A stretch of DNA of 64,000 nt from Limnohabitans sp. (lineage in GTDB: Bacteria; Pseudomonadota; Gammaproteobacteria; Burkholderiales; Burkholderiaceae_C), in contig NZ_JAAVVW010000003.1 of the NCBI RefSeq assembly GCF_023910625.1, positions 992,001 through 1,056,000 on the forward strand, written 5' to 3'. Shown piece after piece: positions 42,553 to 50,783 of this stretch (within the stretch, counting starts at the first letter, position 1; each line of letters starts with the position of its first letter). The position numbers and the translations under genes are program-made. The notes under the pieces were generated by a model. The model was given only the letters and a program-made list of their open reading frames with translations. It ran no database searches and was not told where the DNA came from.

Positions 42553-43851
42553 TCACACGTTTTCCATTTCATTCTGCGCCTCGGAGATTCTCAACTGGCC
42601 AGAAATTAGGCGGGGGAGCAAGGTGTCACGAAGCGATACCAACACTTGAATTTGCGTCAGATGTGAACGAGCAAGCAGTGGTCGGACAGTCTCCACAAAT
42701 GCACTCAAAACATCGTCAGGTGGACATGCCACCAATTCAGTTTCTAGGAAATGCGTTGTCTGGAAATTGGCAATTCCCGTGCTTTGGTTTTGGTACTCCC
42801 ACGTTTTACCTTGAGCATAGATAAATGTCAGGTGTTGAGCCAGTAGCACGCCGACTTCTTTGTTCATGGGACGCAATAAACGACAAAAACTCGCTGGCTC
42901 AACGGGACAATCAAATTGACTCAGCAAAGCCGCAGAGATAAACAACGAGCGACCCGTCGGTTGATCTTTGCTACCACCGGACACCTCTAACAAAAGGTCA
43001 CCGTCTTCCAGCTTTCGAACCGCCAACTTTTTCTGTGAGGTGTAGCGAACTGGCACTCGGCTGCTGGCATTGGTCTGCAAATCAGGAATGTCTGTTCCGC
43101 GAATGATGGCTACACGGGTGTCATTCTTTTCGTCGGCCACATCACTGCCCCAATCGCCACCAATCGTGTGGCTCAGCAATTGACCAAACGGAACGAGTTT
43201 CCATCCCTTCGGCACAGCCCCCAACTCCGACTCTTCAAAGCTGTCGGGGAACAGGGCGGCGGTGGCTTCGTCCATGCCTTCGGGGGCGCGGCCTTGCATC
43301 TTGGCATGGACGGGGTCGAAGTCCACGAACCAGGACTTGAACAGGGCTTGGGCGATGGCTTCGAGAGTGGTGTTGGTTTCGCGCAGGAGGGTGATGCGGT
43401 CGTCGAGACTGCCGAGAACGCCAACGATCTGATCCTGCACATCACGGGGTGGACATGGAACCTCTATGCGATTCATATTGCCCTGGGTCAACTTGGGCAT
43501 CACCGCACCCGTCAGATACGAGGTGATATCTGATGCCAATACTGCGTATTCCAAATATCGCGTACTGGCTCGTTCATTACCCACAACGATGTGCGCGTGG
43601 TTATTGACCCAAAATTGACCGCATGCTCGAAACGCAATTGGGGTATGTCGTGTCCGCAAGTTTTCACCATCCTCAGCAATGAGCAAATGCTCACCATCGA
43701 AGATGTAACCATCAACATAATCAACTATTCCGGAAGCGCCGTAATAGGGGTACGGACCAGGCTTTCTGTCAGCCTCCTTAACAGGTTTCCGCTTGGTATC
43801 AAGATTGATCGTGAGGTCGCCCAGTTTTTCTATCGGCCACTCAGAACTCAT
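42553..43851 (-). CDS. hsdS: Type I restriction enzyme, specificity subunit
   Basis: A 432-residue HsdS with two target recognition domains (about 1-150 and 215-380), each followed by a conserved helical spacer: QIVGVLGSLDDRITLLRETN ... FKSWFVDFDPV and SAFVETVRPLLARSHLTQIQ ... LLPRLISGQLRI. It reads through completely and no frameshift is seen. It overlaps the 3' end of hsdM by 11 bp. Confidence 0.93.
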   Translation of the reverse strand: MSSEWPIEKLGDLTINLDTKRKPVKEADRKPGPYPYYGASGIVDYVDGYIFDGEHLLIAEDGENLRTRHTPIAFRACGQFWVNNHAHIVVGNERASTRYLEYAVLASDITSYLTGAVMPKLTQGNMNRIEVPCPPRDVQDQIVGVLGSLDDRITLLRETNTTLEAIAQALFKSWFVDFDPVHAKMQGRAPEGMDEATAALFPDSFEESELGAVPKGWKLVPFGQLLSHTIGGDWGSDVADEKNDTRVAIIRGTDIPDLQTNASSRVPVRYTSQKKLAVRKLEDGDLLLEVSGGSKDQPTGRSLFISAALLSQFDCPVEPASFCRLLRPMNKEVGVLLAQHLTFIYAQGKTWEYQNQSTGIANFQTTHFLETELVACPPDDVLSAFVETVRPLLARSHLTQIQVLVSLRDTLLPRLISGQLRISEAQNEMENV

Positions 43852-44595
43852 ACCCCAGCCCCCCCAGCTTCTGGCGGATCAGCGCGTCCAGCTCTGCGCC
43901 TTTGGCCATTTGCTCGCCCAGTTTGGCAGTGAGCGTTTGCATCTTGTCGGCAAAGGCTTCGTCGTCGTCTTCCACTTCTTCCGCACCCACGTATCGGCCG
44001 GGTGTCAGCATATGACCGTGTTGTGCAATCTCGGCCAGGGGCACGCTGCGGCAAAAGCCTGCATTGTCTTGGTAGTCGTCAGTCCCTGATCGCCACGCGG
44101 CCACGGTTTGGCTGATGCGCTCGATCACTTCGTCGGTCAGCTCACTTTGCACGCGGCTGATCATGGTGGCTTGTTTGCGAGCGTCGATGAACAGCACTTC
44201 GCCTTTGCGCTTTTTCTGCTTGGCCAAGAACCACAAGCACGCGGGAATTTGTGTGTTGAAGAACAGTTGGCCCGGCAGGGCCACCATGACCTCGACCACG
44301 TCGGCGTCCACCATCGCGGCGCGGATTTGGCCTTCGCTGTTTTGGCTGGAACTCATTGAGCCGTTGGCCAGCACAATGCCCGCCCTGCCTGTGGGCTTGA
44401 GGTGGTGCAGGATGTGCTGCAACCAGGCGTAGTTGGCGTTGCCTTGCGGCGGCGTGCCATAGACCCAGCGGGCGTCGCCGTCCAGGCTGGGGTGCCACCA
44501 TTCGCTGATGTTGAAGGGTGGGTTGGCCAGACAAAAGTCGGCACGCAGGTCGGGGTGTTGATTGCGGGTGAAGGTGTCGGCGGGTTCTTTGCCTA
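43841..44595 (-). pseudogene. hsdM: hsdM, C-terminal part (separated by IS630)
   Basis: About 250 residues continuing the methyltransferase after the insertion: GKEPADTFTRNQHPDLRADF, then the catalytic CLANPPFNISEWW (NPPF motif), GIVLANGSMSSSQNSEGQIR, and LTAKLGEQMAKGAELDALIR at the end. The frame is open into the IS end, where an in-frame ATG (44656) could start an N-terminally truncated product, but the SAM-binding half would be missing. Confidence 0.93.
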
Positions 44596-45708
44596 TTGCT
44601 CCGGCCCTTTGAAGTTTAAGCAGCATATCGAACCCGACGGTCCTGGAAGTAGCCAATAACCCGCGCGGGTGTTTTCTCCAACATCAACATATGTTCGTTG
44701 GCAGCTTCGCGTAATTTGGCTTTGGTTCGCACTGGAACGCGCTTGCCCATCTCCTGCTTCAAGTCCGCGTTCAGCCGCTCTTCTGGGTTCAGTTGCGGGC
44801 TGTAGCTGGGCAGGTAAAAAAGCTCGATCTGTTCTTTGCGCTCAGCTACCCACGCCTTGACCAGTTTGCTGTGGTGCACGCGCAAGTTGTCCAGGATCAG
44901 GAAGACCTTTTTGCTCGCATCTTTGATCAAGGCCTGCAAAAACTCAATCAGCTTTTCTGCATCAAATGCCTCATCAATGATCATCCACCTTGTCTTGCCC
45001 TGATTGGTCACCGTGGCAATCATCGACAGCTTTTGGCGCGTGCCACCCACCGCCATGGTCACGGGTGTTTTGCCTGCAGGGGCATAGCTCCTGCCGCGCA
45101 CATCAGTGTTGACCAGTGCGGTCTCATCACCCCAGTGAATTTCGCCCCCTTCAGCTCTGGCGCGCTGCTCTATGGCGGGGTATTCACCCTCAAGCCAGGC
45201 CTGCACAGCAGCCGGGCTTTGTTCGTAGGCGCGTTTGATCGGCTTTTGCGGCGTAAAACCCCAGCGCGCGAGGTACTTGCCAATGCTGCGCACCTGCAGC
45301 TTGATGCCAAATTCTTGCTCAATGAGTTGCCCCACCGCAGCTCGACTCCAAAGGCTGAAGTCCATCTTCAACTGCTCAGGTCGTTTGTCGATGATCATGC
45401 GCTGGATGGCATCTTCTTGGGCTGAGCTGAGCACGCGTCCGTCGCCTTTAATCCGTCCGCGAGGAGTAGGCCGCACGTTTGCCCAACCGCCGGCCTCGAA
45501 CAGATCAATCGTTGATCGCACTGTCGGATGACTCAGTCCAGTCATCGCCACAATTTGCATCACCTTGATGCCCTTCTTGTGCAACCGAATGACTTGCTTG
45601 CGCCGCTCGTGCAGTTGCTCCAGTGTTTGGTATCTTGCGTCTTCTTTTTCCATGATCTGAACATGGGGTCAATCACCTGGAATTCAAGACTTCAATGGGC
45701 CGAATCTA
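44596..45708. mobile_element. IS630-family insertion sequence in hsdM
   Basis: 1113 bp, bounded by TA dinucleotides (44594-44595 and 45709-45710), the target duplication of the IS630/Tc1 class. Terminal inverted repeats of 20 bp match at 16 positions: TTGCTCCGGCCCTTTGAAGT from the left end and TAGATTCGGCCCATTGAAGT from the right end read inward. It carries one full-length transposase. Removing it with one TA rejoins hsdM in frame (MDYNL-GKEPADTF). Confidence 0.93.
44616..45653 (-). CDS. IS630 family transposase
   Basis: A 345-residue transposase. The N-terminal helix-turn-helix is VMQIVAMTGLSHPTVRSTID (residues ~31-50). The DDE catalytic core is GEIHWGDETALVNTD (first Asp), FLILDNLRVHHSKLV (second Asp) and SYSPQLNPEERLNADLKQEM (Glu). 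Complete and without frameshift, so the element may still be active. Transcribed in the same direction as the disrupted hsdM. Confidence 0.95.
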   Translation of the reverse strand: MEKEDARYQTLEQLHERRKQVIRLHKKGIKVMQIVAMTGLSHPTVRSTIDLFEAGGWANVRPTPRGRIKGDGRVLSSAQEDAIQRMIIDKRPEQLKMDFSLWSRAAVGQLIEQEFGIKLQVRSIGKYLARWGFTPQKPIKRAYEQSPAAVQAWLEGEYPAIEQRARAEGGEIHWGDETALVNTDVRGRSYAPAGKTPVTMAVGGTRQKLSMIATVTNQGKTRWMIIDEAFDAEKLIEFLQALIKDASKKVFLILDNLRVHHSKLVKAWVAERKEQIELFYLPSYSPQLNPEERLNADLKQEMGKRVPVRTKAKLREAANEHMLMLEKTPARVIGYFQDRRVRYAA

Positions 45709-46500
45709 TAGGTTGTAGTCCATGCCCCGAATGACCAGGTTCATGGCCGCCAAGCGCCAGGTGGTGGGGTTGGCCTCTTGGCCGTAGATGGACACATCGC
45801 CCAGCTTGCCGCCGTGGTCCTCGATGAACTTTTCAGACTGCACGAACATGCCGCTCGACCCGCAGCAGGGGTCATAAATCTGGCCCTTGCTGGGCGAGAG
45901 CACCGCCACCAGTGTTTTGACAATGCTGGCGGGCGTGTAGAACTGCCCGCCCCGCTTGCCTTCGGCGCTTGCAAACATGCCCAAGAAATATTCGTACACC
46001 TGGCCCAAAATGTCGCGGGCCTTGGAGGGGTCGTCACCAAAGCCGATGGTGGAGATCAGGTTGACCAGCTCGCCCAGCTTGCCGTCGGGCAGTTGGGCGC
46101 GGGCAAAGCGTTTGTCGAGGATGCCTTTGAGCTTGGGGTTGTCGGCTTCGATCAGGCTCAGCGCGTCGTCGATGCGTTTGCCAATGTCGGGCTGAGGCGC
46201 GGCGGCACGCAGCGCTTCCCAGCGGGCACCCTCGGGCACCCAAAACACGTTTTCGCTGGTGTAGTAGTCGCGGTCCTCCAGCTCGGCGGCAATGTCTTCG
46301 TCAGCGGCGTCACTATAAAAGAGTTCATCGGCGGGGTCGCGCAAGCGCAGCTTCAGCTCAGACTGACGGGCCACAAAGGCATCAGAGATGTATTTGACGA
46401 AGATGAGGCCCAGCACCAAGTGCTTGTATTCGGCGGCGTCCATGTTGGCGCGCAGTTTGTCGGCCGATGCCCAGAGGGTCTTTTTGATGTCGTCGAGCAT
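45709..46500 (-). pseudogene. hsdM: hsdM, N-terminal part (separated by IS630)
   Basis: 264 codons of the type I methyltransferase: MLDDIKKTLWASADKLRANM, EYKHLVLGLIFVKYISDAFV, GQFYTPASIVKTLVAVLSPS, and the SAM motif YDPCCGSSGMFVQSEKF. It stops at MDYNL, where the IS630 brings a TAG within one codon. The insertion splits SAM motif I from the NPPF catalytic motif, so the product cannot methylate. ATG 46500 gives the family N terminus. Confidence 0.95.
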
Positions 46501-46608
46501 TTTGTAGTGAATTTGGTTACACCCAGAAGAATAACAATCTTTGAGGCACTCCGGCCTGGGCATACACATATAACGAACGGTTAGATGGAATCCGCCACAA
46601 TTCTTGTC

Positions 46609-47508
46609 ATGGGAATCGACCACTACATCAAGGACATCGGACGCGGCAAAGACGGTGCGCGTGCGCTCGGCCGCGCGCAATCGGCTGACCTGATGGGCAT
46701 GATCTTGGACCAGCAGGTCAGCGATCTGGAGCTGGGCGCGTTTTGCATCGCCATGCGCATCAAGGGCGAGACTGCTGAGGAAATGGCCGGCTTTTTAGAC
46801 GCCACACATACACGCCTGAACAAAGTCGGCACAGGCCAAGCACCCACCGTGGTGCTGCCCAGCTACAACGGCGCTCGCAAGCTGCCAGTGCTCACGCCCT
46901 TGCTGGCCCTGCTGCTGGCGCGCGAAGGCGTGGCGGTGGTCATGCACGGCACGGCCACCGAAGACAAGCGGGTGAGCAGCCAAGCGGTACTGGCCGAGTT
47001 GGGCATGGCTGCTTCTGGCCCCTCGCCGCAAGTGAATGCCGGCGAAGTGGTGTTTGTGCCCACGGGCGTTTTAAACGCGGGGCTGGAGCGCCTGCTTTCG
47101 GTGCGCCGCGTGGTGGGCCTGCGCAACCCCGGGCACAGCTTGGTCAAGCTCATGAACCCTTGCGATGGTCCAGCCCTGGTGGTGAGCAGCTACACCCACC
47201 CCGAATATTTGCTGTCCATGTCGGCCACCTTTGCCCTGACCGGCCAGCACGCCCTGCTGCTGCGCGGCACCGAAGGCGAGAGCGTGGCCGATGCGCGGCG
47301 CACGCCTGCAATGGATGTGTTCAAAGACGGGCACACGCGGCGCGTGCAGACCCCACAAGAAGGCGCCCTGTTGCAAGTGCCCGACCTGCCCAGTCCAGAC
47401 GCTGCGGCCACGGCGGCTTACATCCAGCGCGTTTTACGCGGCGAATTGCCCGTGCCGCTGGCGTTAGCGCTGCAAGTCCAACACATCCTGCAAGAGGTCA
47501 AGCCATGA
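46609..47508 (+). CDS. ybiB: YbiB-like glycosyl transferase family 3 DNA-binding protein
   Basis: A 299-residue protein of the anthranilate phosphoribosyltransferase fold: YIKDIGRGKDGARALGRAQS, LGAFCIAMRIKGETAEEMAG, KLPVLTPLLALLLAREGVAV, VVGLRNPGHSLVKLMNPCDG. E. coli YbiB (TrpD2) binds nucleic acids through basic helices and has no transferase activity. ATG 46609 (MGIDHYIKDIGRG) is preferred; ATG 46585 adds 8 residues. The stop overlaps the cobA start, and the gene is divergent from hsdM. Confidence 0.88.
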   Translation: MGIDHYIKDIGRGKDGARALGRAQSADLMGMILDQQVSDLELGAFCIAMRIKGETAEEMAGFLDATHTRLNKVGTGQAPTVVLPSYNGARKLPVLTPLLALLLAREGVAVVMHGTATEDKRVSSQAVLAELGMAASGPSPQVNAGEVVFVPTGVLNAGLERLLSVRRVVGLRNPGHSLVKLMNPCDGPALVVSSYTHPEYLLSMSATFALTGQHALLLRGTEGESVADARRTPAMDVFKDGHTRRVQTPQEGALLQVPDLPSPDAAATAAYIQRVLRGELPVPLALALQVQHILQEVKP

Positions 47509-48284
47509 ACACTCCCACCTCAGGCCGCTGCACCTTGGTCGGCGCAGGCCCGGGTGACCCTGAACTGCTGACCCTCAAAGCCGTCAAAGCGATTGCCCAT
47601 GCCACCTTGCTGTTGGTCGACGACCTGGTCAACGACGACGTGCTCGAACACGCCTCGCCCAACGCCCGCATCGTGCATGTGGGCAAGCGCGGTGGCTGCA
47701 AGAGCACGCCGCAGGCCTTCATCGACAAACTGATGATCACCGCCGTGCAAGAAGGCGAGCAGGTGGTGCGCCTCAAAGGCGGCGATCCTTTCATCTTTGG
47801 TCGGGGCGGTGAAGAAGTCGAGCATCTGCGCACAGCAGGCATCGACGTCGAGGTGGTCAATGGCATCACCTCGGGCCTGGCAGGCATGAGCAGCTTAGGT
47901 GCGCCGCTGACGCACCGCGAGCACGCGCACGGCGTGGTGTTTGTGACGGGCCATGCCAAACCCGGCGATACCGGAACCGATTGGGCGCAGCTGGCGGCCA
48001 CCGCTCGGCAGGCCAAACTGACGCTGGTCATTTACATGGGCGTGAGCAGCCTGGAGCACATCGGCCAAGGCTTGCTCTGCAACTTGCCTGCCCAAACGCC
48101 TGTGGCAGTGGTGCAAAACGCCAGCTTGCCCACTCAGCGCCAGGCCCTGACCACGCTGGGTGAACTGGTGCACACCGCACAACGCGAACAGCTGGAAAGC
48201 CCCAGCATCATCGTGGTGGGCGATGTGGTGCAGGGTGCACGGGCTTGGGCAGCGCAGACTCAAAGCTCGCAGAGAGCGGCCTGA
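47505..48284 (+). CDS. cobA: Uroporphyrinogen-III C-methyltransferase
   Basis: A 259-residue SAM-dependent SUMT making precorrin-2, the branch point to siroheme and B12. Signatures are CTLVGAGPGDPELLTLKAVK (residues 9-28), VRLKGGDPFIFGRGGEEVEH, GITSGLAGMSSLGAPLTHRE and TLVIYMGVSSLEHI. It would supply siroheme for the CysI encoded at the start of the window. No CysG-type dehydrogenase/chelatase domain is fused. Overlaps ybiB by 4 bp. Confidence 0.93.
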   Translation: MNTPTSGRCTLVGAGPGDPELLTLKAVKAIAHATLLLVDDLVNDDVLEHASPNARIVHVGKRGGCKSTPQAFIDKLMITAVQEGEQVVRLKGGDPFIFGRGGEEVEHLRTAGIDVEVVNGITSGLAGMSSLGAPLTHREHAHGVVFVTGHAKPGDTGTDWAQLAATARQAKLTLVIYMGVSSLEHIGQGLLCNLPAQTPVAVVQNASLPTQRQALTTLGELVHTAQREQLESPSIIVVGDVVQGARAWAAQTQSSQRAA

Positions 48285-48286
48285 AT

Positions 48287-48616
48287 TCAGCCCCAACTGC
48301 GTGTCAACAATTCATCGAGCGCATCTGCAATCACTTGGCCCTAGTCTGCCAGACTGCCCACACATGGGCCGAATTGCTCACAGGCGACAGACACCATGTC
48401 CAGCGGGTGCAGCACAAGCATCTGGCCTTTGATTTTGAACACCGGGTTCATGCGCGTGCCTGCCACTTTGGCACTGACTGGCAAGGCCGATCGCAAAACC
48501 AGCGGCACCACCACACGCCGCCTGTAGCCTTCAAATAGAGCCGACTGAACCACCCCCACCATGGGCACCGTGGCTCGCATGGGACCTGGGTTCAAATGCA
48601 CGTCGTACTGGGGCAT
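48287..48616 (-). pseudogene. ccdB: CcdB-like gyrase toxin with premature stop
   Basis: MPQYDVHLNPGPMRATVPMV, GVVQSALFEGYRRRVVVPLV and MNPVFKIKGQMLVLHPLD are clearly CcdB. A TAG at 48341-48343 ends the frame after 91 residues. Reading on gives GQVIADALDELLTRSWG and a normal stop at 48287-48289. The lost tail includes the terminal Trp-Gly, which in F-plasmid CcdB is needed for gyrase poisoning. The end overlaps nothing but is 3 bp from the cobA stop on the other strand. Confidence 0.82.
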
Positions 48617-48624
48617 GACCTGTC

Positions 48625-48874
48625 TTAAAGGGTGGAATGCGCGTCGGCATAAGAGCCCTCCGCTTCGTACAAGGCGTTCCAACTGACCACCGCTTGCTGC
48701 GCCTGCTGGCGGTGTTGTTGCCGTAATTGACGCTCAGAAACCACATAGGCCTGCAACATTTCTTCAACCTTGGCTGACAGGTTGCCACAATACGCGCGCA
48801 CGAGACTCCTGCACCAGCGCTTCGTTCAGAGAAAGGTTGACAGGTTTTTTGGTGGCACCCTCAAGATTTGGCAT
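48625..48874 (-). pseudogene. ccdA: CcdA-like antitoxin, frameshifted
   Basis: The frame from ATG 48874 reads MPNLEGATKKPVNLSLNEAL and VQESRA, a CcdA DNA-binding start. It then shifts at a GCGCG stretch; two bases over, the antitoxin continues AYCGNLSAKVEEMLQAYVVS ... WNALYEAEGSYADAHSTL to a stop 8 bp before ccdB. Dropping one CG dinucleotide restores the whole ~82-residue protein. So both halves of this module are broken. Confidence 0.8.
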
Positions 48875-48951
48875 GGATCACTCCTTTTGTGCGCATTTTA
48901 TGCGCATGTCAGTCACTCGGGCCGCTGGCCGTAGCAGCTTTTTTTGGCGTC

Positions 48952-48971
48952 ATTCCTGCGCAAGCGGGAAT
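48952..48971. repeat. dRS3-like palindromic repeat
   Basis: ATTCCTGCGCAAGCGGGAAT, the ATTCC-GC...GC-GGAAT palindrome widely dispersed in beta- and gammaproteobacteria. It sits in a 273-bp gap (48875-49147) in which I see nothing else with support. Confidence 0.6.
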
Positions 48972-49147
48972 CCATGAATGCCGGATCAGGTACGGCATGC
49001 ATGGCTACTGCGTCATGCAAGGCGTGGCCGACGCCCTTCACTTGGATGGCGGGAGCCAGTGGAGTGCACCAAGCGATGTGTTGCACTACGCATCAATCAC
49101 CCCAAGCCGTTGCCGAGCGCCGCTTGTGGCCTGGGTCACGAGCAGGG

Positions 49148-49477
49148 TCACAGGGCGTACACCTGACGCACCGCGTTTTCAATGGCCGTCAAGTCGGCCG
49201 CAGACACTTCACCGAGGTGCTTGCCGATGCGCGCCTTGTCTATGGTGCGCAACTGATGACACAGGGCGACCGATGAAACGCCGGCGGAAGGTACCGCCAC
49301 CACCACCGGCGGCAGCGCTCGCGCCGATGTCGAAAGGGGCACAACGCCCACTTGGCGTAACTTGGCATTGAGTGGTGTGATCGACAAAATGACACATGGC
49401 CGCGCTGTACCTTGTTGCTCACTGCCTTGTGTGGGTTCGAGGTTGACCCGAAAGATGTGCCCGCGTTCGAAATCCAT
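49148..49477 (-). CDS. MazF/PemK-family endoribonuclease toxin
   Basis: A 109-residue PemK-like toxin: MDFERGHIFRVNLEPTQGSE (residues 1-20), GTARPCVILSITPLNAKLRQ (conserved RPxxV strand), VGVVPLSTSARALPPVVVAV, VALCHQLRTIDKARIGKHLG. MazF toxins cut mRNA at short sequences. Its ATG is 12 bp after the stop of the antitoxin gene, the usual antitoxin-first order. Confidence 0.92.
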   Translation of the reverse strand: MDFERGHIFRVNLEPTQGSEQQGTARPCVILSITPLNAKLRQVGVVPLSTSARALPPVVVAVPSAGVSSVALCHQLRTIDKARIGKHLGEVSAADLTAIENAVRQVYAL

Positions 49478-49489
49478 GGTGCTGCTGGG

Positions 49490-49738
49490 TTAGAGGTTGT
49501 CCAGACCATCACCCACGGTGACATCCCAGCGTTTTTCATCATCACGGCACTCGGCAAACGCCGGATCGGTCATGTAGGCCTCTGCGATGCGCTCCAGCTC
49601 CGCTTCGCGTGTGGCCAAGGCTTGCATCATGAGCCCTTCCATGACGCGGCTGCGCTCGCCATGCGGCACGGCCGCATTGAAGCGCTGCAGGATCGGGGCT
49701 GCGATGGTGTACGACGCTCGAAGTGTGGTGGAAGGCAT
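49490..49738 (-). CDS. Antitoxin of the MazF-like module
   Basis: An 82-residue acidic protein. The N-terminal MPSTTLRASYTIAAPILQRF could be a ribbon-helix-helix DNA-binding part; helical EGLMMQALATREAELERIAE and the acidic tail CRDDEKRWDVTVGDGLDNL probably wrap the toxin. It is not classical MazE, and the role is assigned from position. ATG 49738 is preferred to 49756. Confidence 0.75.
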   Translation of the reverse strand: MPSTTLRASYTIAAPILQRFNAAVPHGERSRVMEGLMMQALATREAELERIAEAYMTDPAFAECRDDEKRWDVTVGDGLDNL

Positions 49739-49903
49739 GGCGGAGACTCCTGACATAGAGCGCAGTATTACTGAACATGGAACACAGTATAGAGCACTCG
49801 CCGAGTGAACTCGAATTCACCCTATTCCCGACAGTTGACATTGCGTAAACCGGCTGCAAGCTAGACTAGACGCCAATTTCAATGGATTTTTTGGAGTCAC
49901 CAA

Positions 49904-50206
49904 ATGGGTGAAGCAAAAAGGCGTCAACTTGCTGTCCAAACGCAGGCACTGGAGGCCATGGTCGTGGATACGCCGGGCGGGCGAATTCATGTGAAGTGGG
50001 ACCATGGTGCCAGCGCCACACCGAATGCACAGTTGACCTTCTTCTCCGAGTTCTTGGCCACCACGGGTGTGTACAGCTCCTGGGTCGATAGCGGTTCTGT
50101 TGCAATAAGGATCGGGATAATCGAAGGCATGCTTGATGTCCGCCAAAGTCGAGGGTGTACGGCATTTTGTGTAAACGGTCAAATGGCAGGAAACTGCCGG
50201 ATTTAG
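49904..50206 (+). pseudogene. Transposase N-terminal fragment and IS end
   Basis: A 100-codon frame. MGEAKRRQLAVQTQALEAMV and GGRIHVKWDHGASATPNAQL plus FFSEFLATTGVYSSWV resemble the N terminus of IS4/IS1380-like DDE transposases. From SGSVAIRIG on the similarity ends. The bases GAGGGTGTACGGCATTTTGT at 50151-50170 look like the terminal inverted repeat of another (IS256-like) element. This is a scar of at least one insertion and deletion; the family names are from memory of such ends. Confidence 0.4.
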
Positions 50207-50266
50207 GATAAATATGTTGCACGAATTCTTATGCTGACTTGATACCTTGTCGCAGCCCTGCGATAA

Positions 50267-50689
50267 CCAGAAGTCACAAATCCCTGTATACCTGCGCCAG
50301 CTCCCTTTCACAAGCAAGAAGCCCATCAAAGCTTTGCGCAAAGACTCAGCGAAACCCTCCAGAAATCTGGGCGCAGCACCAGCCCGTCGGCGCTGGCGGT
50401 GGAGTTCAACGCACGGTTTTCCGGACCGCGAGTGCACCTGAGCATTTGCCGCAAGTGGCTTATGGGCGATGCCATTCCCACCCAAGAAAAGTTGGTGGTG
50501 CTGGCCGGGATGCTGGGGGTCACGTCTGACTGGCTGAGCTTTGGTGACTCCACGCGGCTGATGGAGCAAACAACGCCAACAGCATTTGACAAACAGGAGT
50601 TGGCGCTTTTTTCTGACATGGCCAGTTTGAGCAAACGCGATCAGCGGCTGGTAAGGCAATTGGTGGGCGTGATGCTCCGCACGGATTAA
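50267..50689 (+). pseudogene. Phage-type helix-turn-helix regulator, 5' truncated
   Basis: The frame, open from the stop at 50264, reads HKQEAHQSFAQRLSETLQKS, GRSTSPSALAVEFNARFSG, RKWLMGDAIPTQEKLVVLAG, MLGVTSDWLSFGDS and ends QRLVRQLVGVMLRTD. This is a Cro/C1-type regulator. No ATG, GTG or TTG lies before the first helix; the first start codon is GTG 50399, inside the domain. It probably lost its start to the IS scar just upstream, though a short product from 50399 is possible. Confidence 0.55.
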
Positions 50690-50783
50690 GGCACTCGCCC
50701 ACCGACAACAGTGCCAACTTTGAACACTGCGCGCTCTCAGACCATGTCAGGCCTGAAGACCTGACCCACTAAACTCACACCCC

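Noticed and set aside
48972-49147. A small gene in the gap before the MazF-like toxin
   Set aside because: Short plus-strand frames exist but have no ribosome site or conserved pattern; the only supported item there is the palindromic repeat.
49752-49800. LexA-like half sites (CAGTAT, ACACAGTATAG) upstream of the MazF-type module
   Set aside because: No CTGT-N8-ACAG arrangement can be made; spacing is off by at least one base, unlike the two perfect SOS boxes elsewhere.
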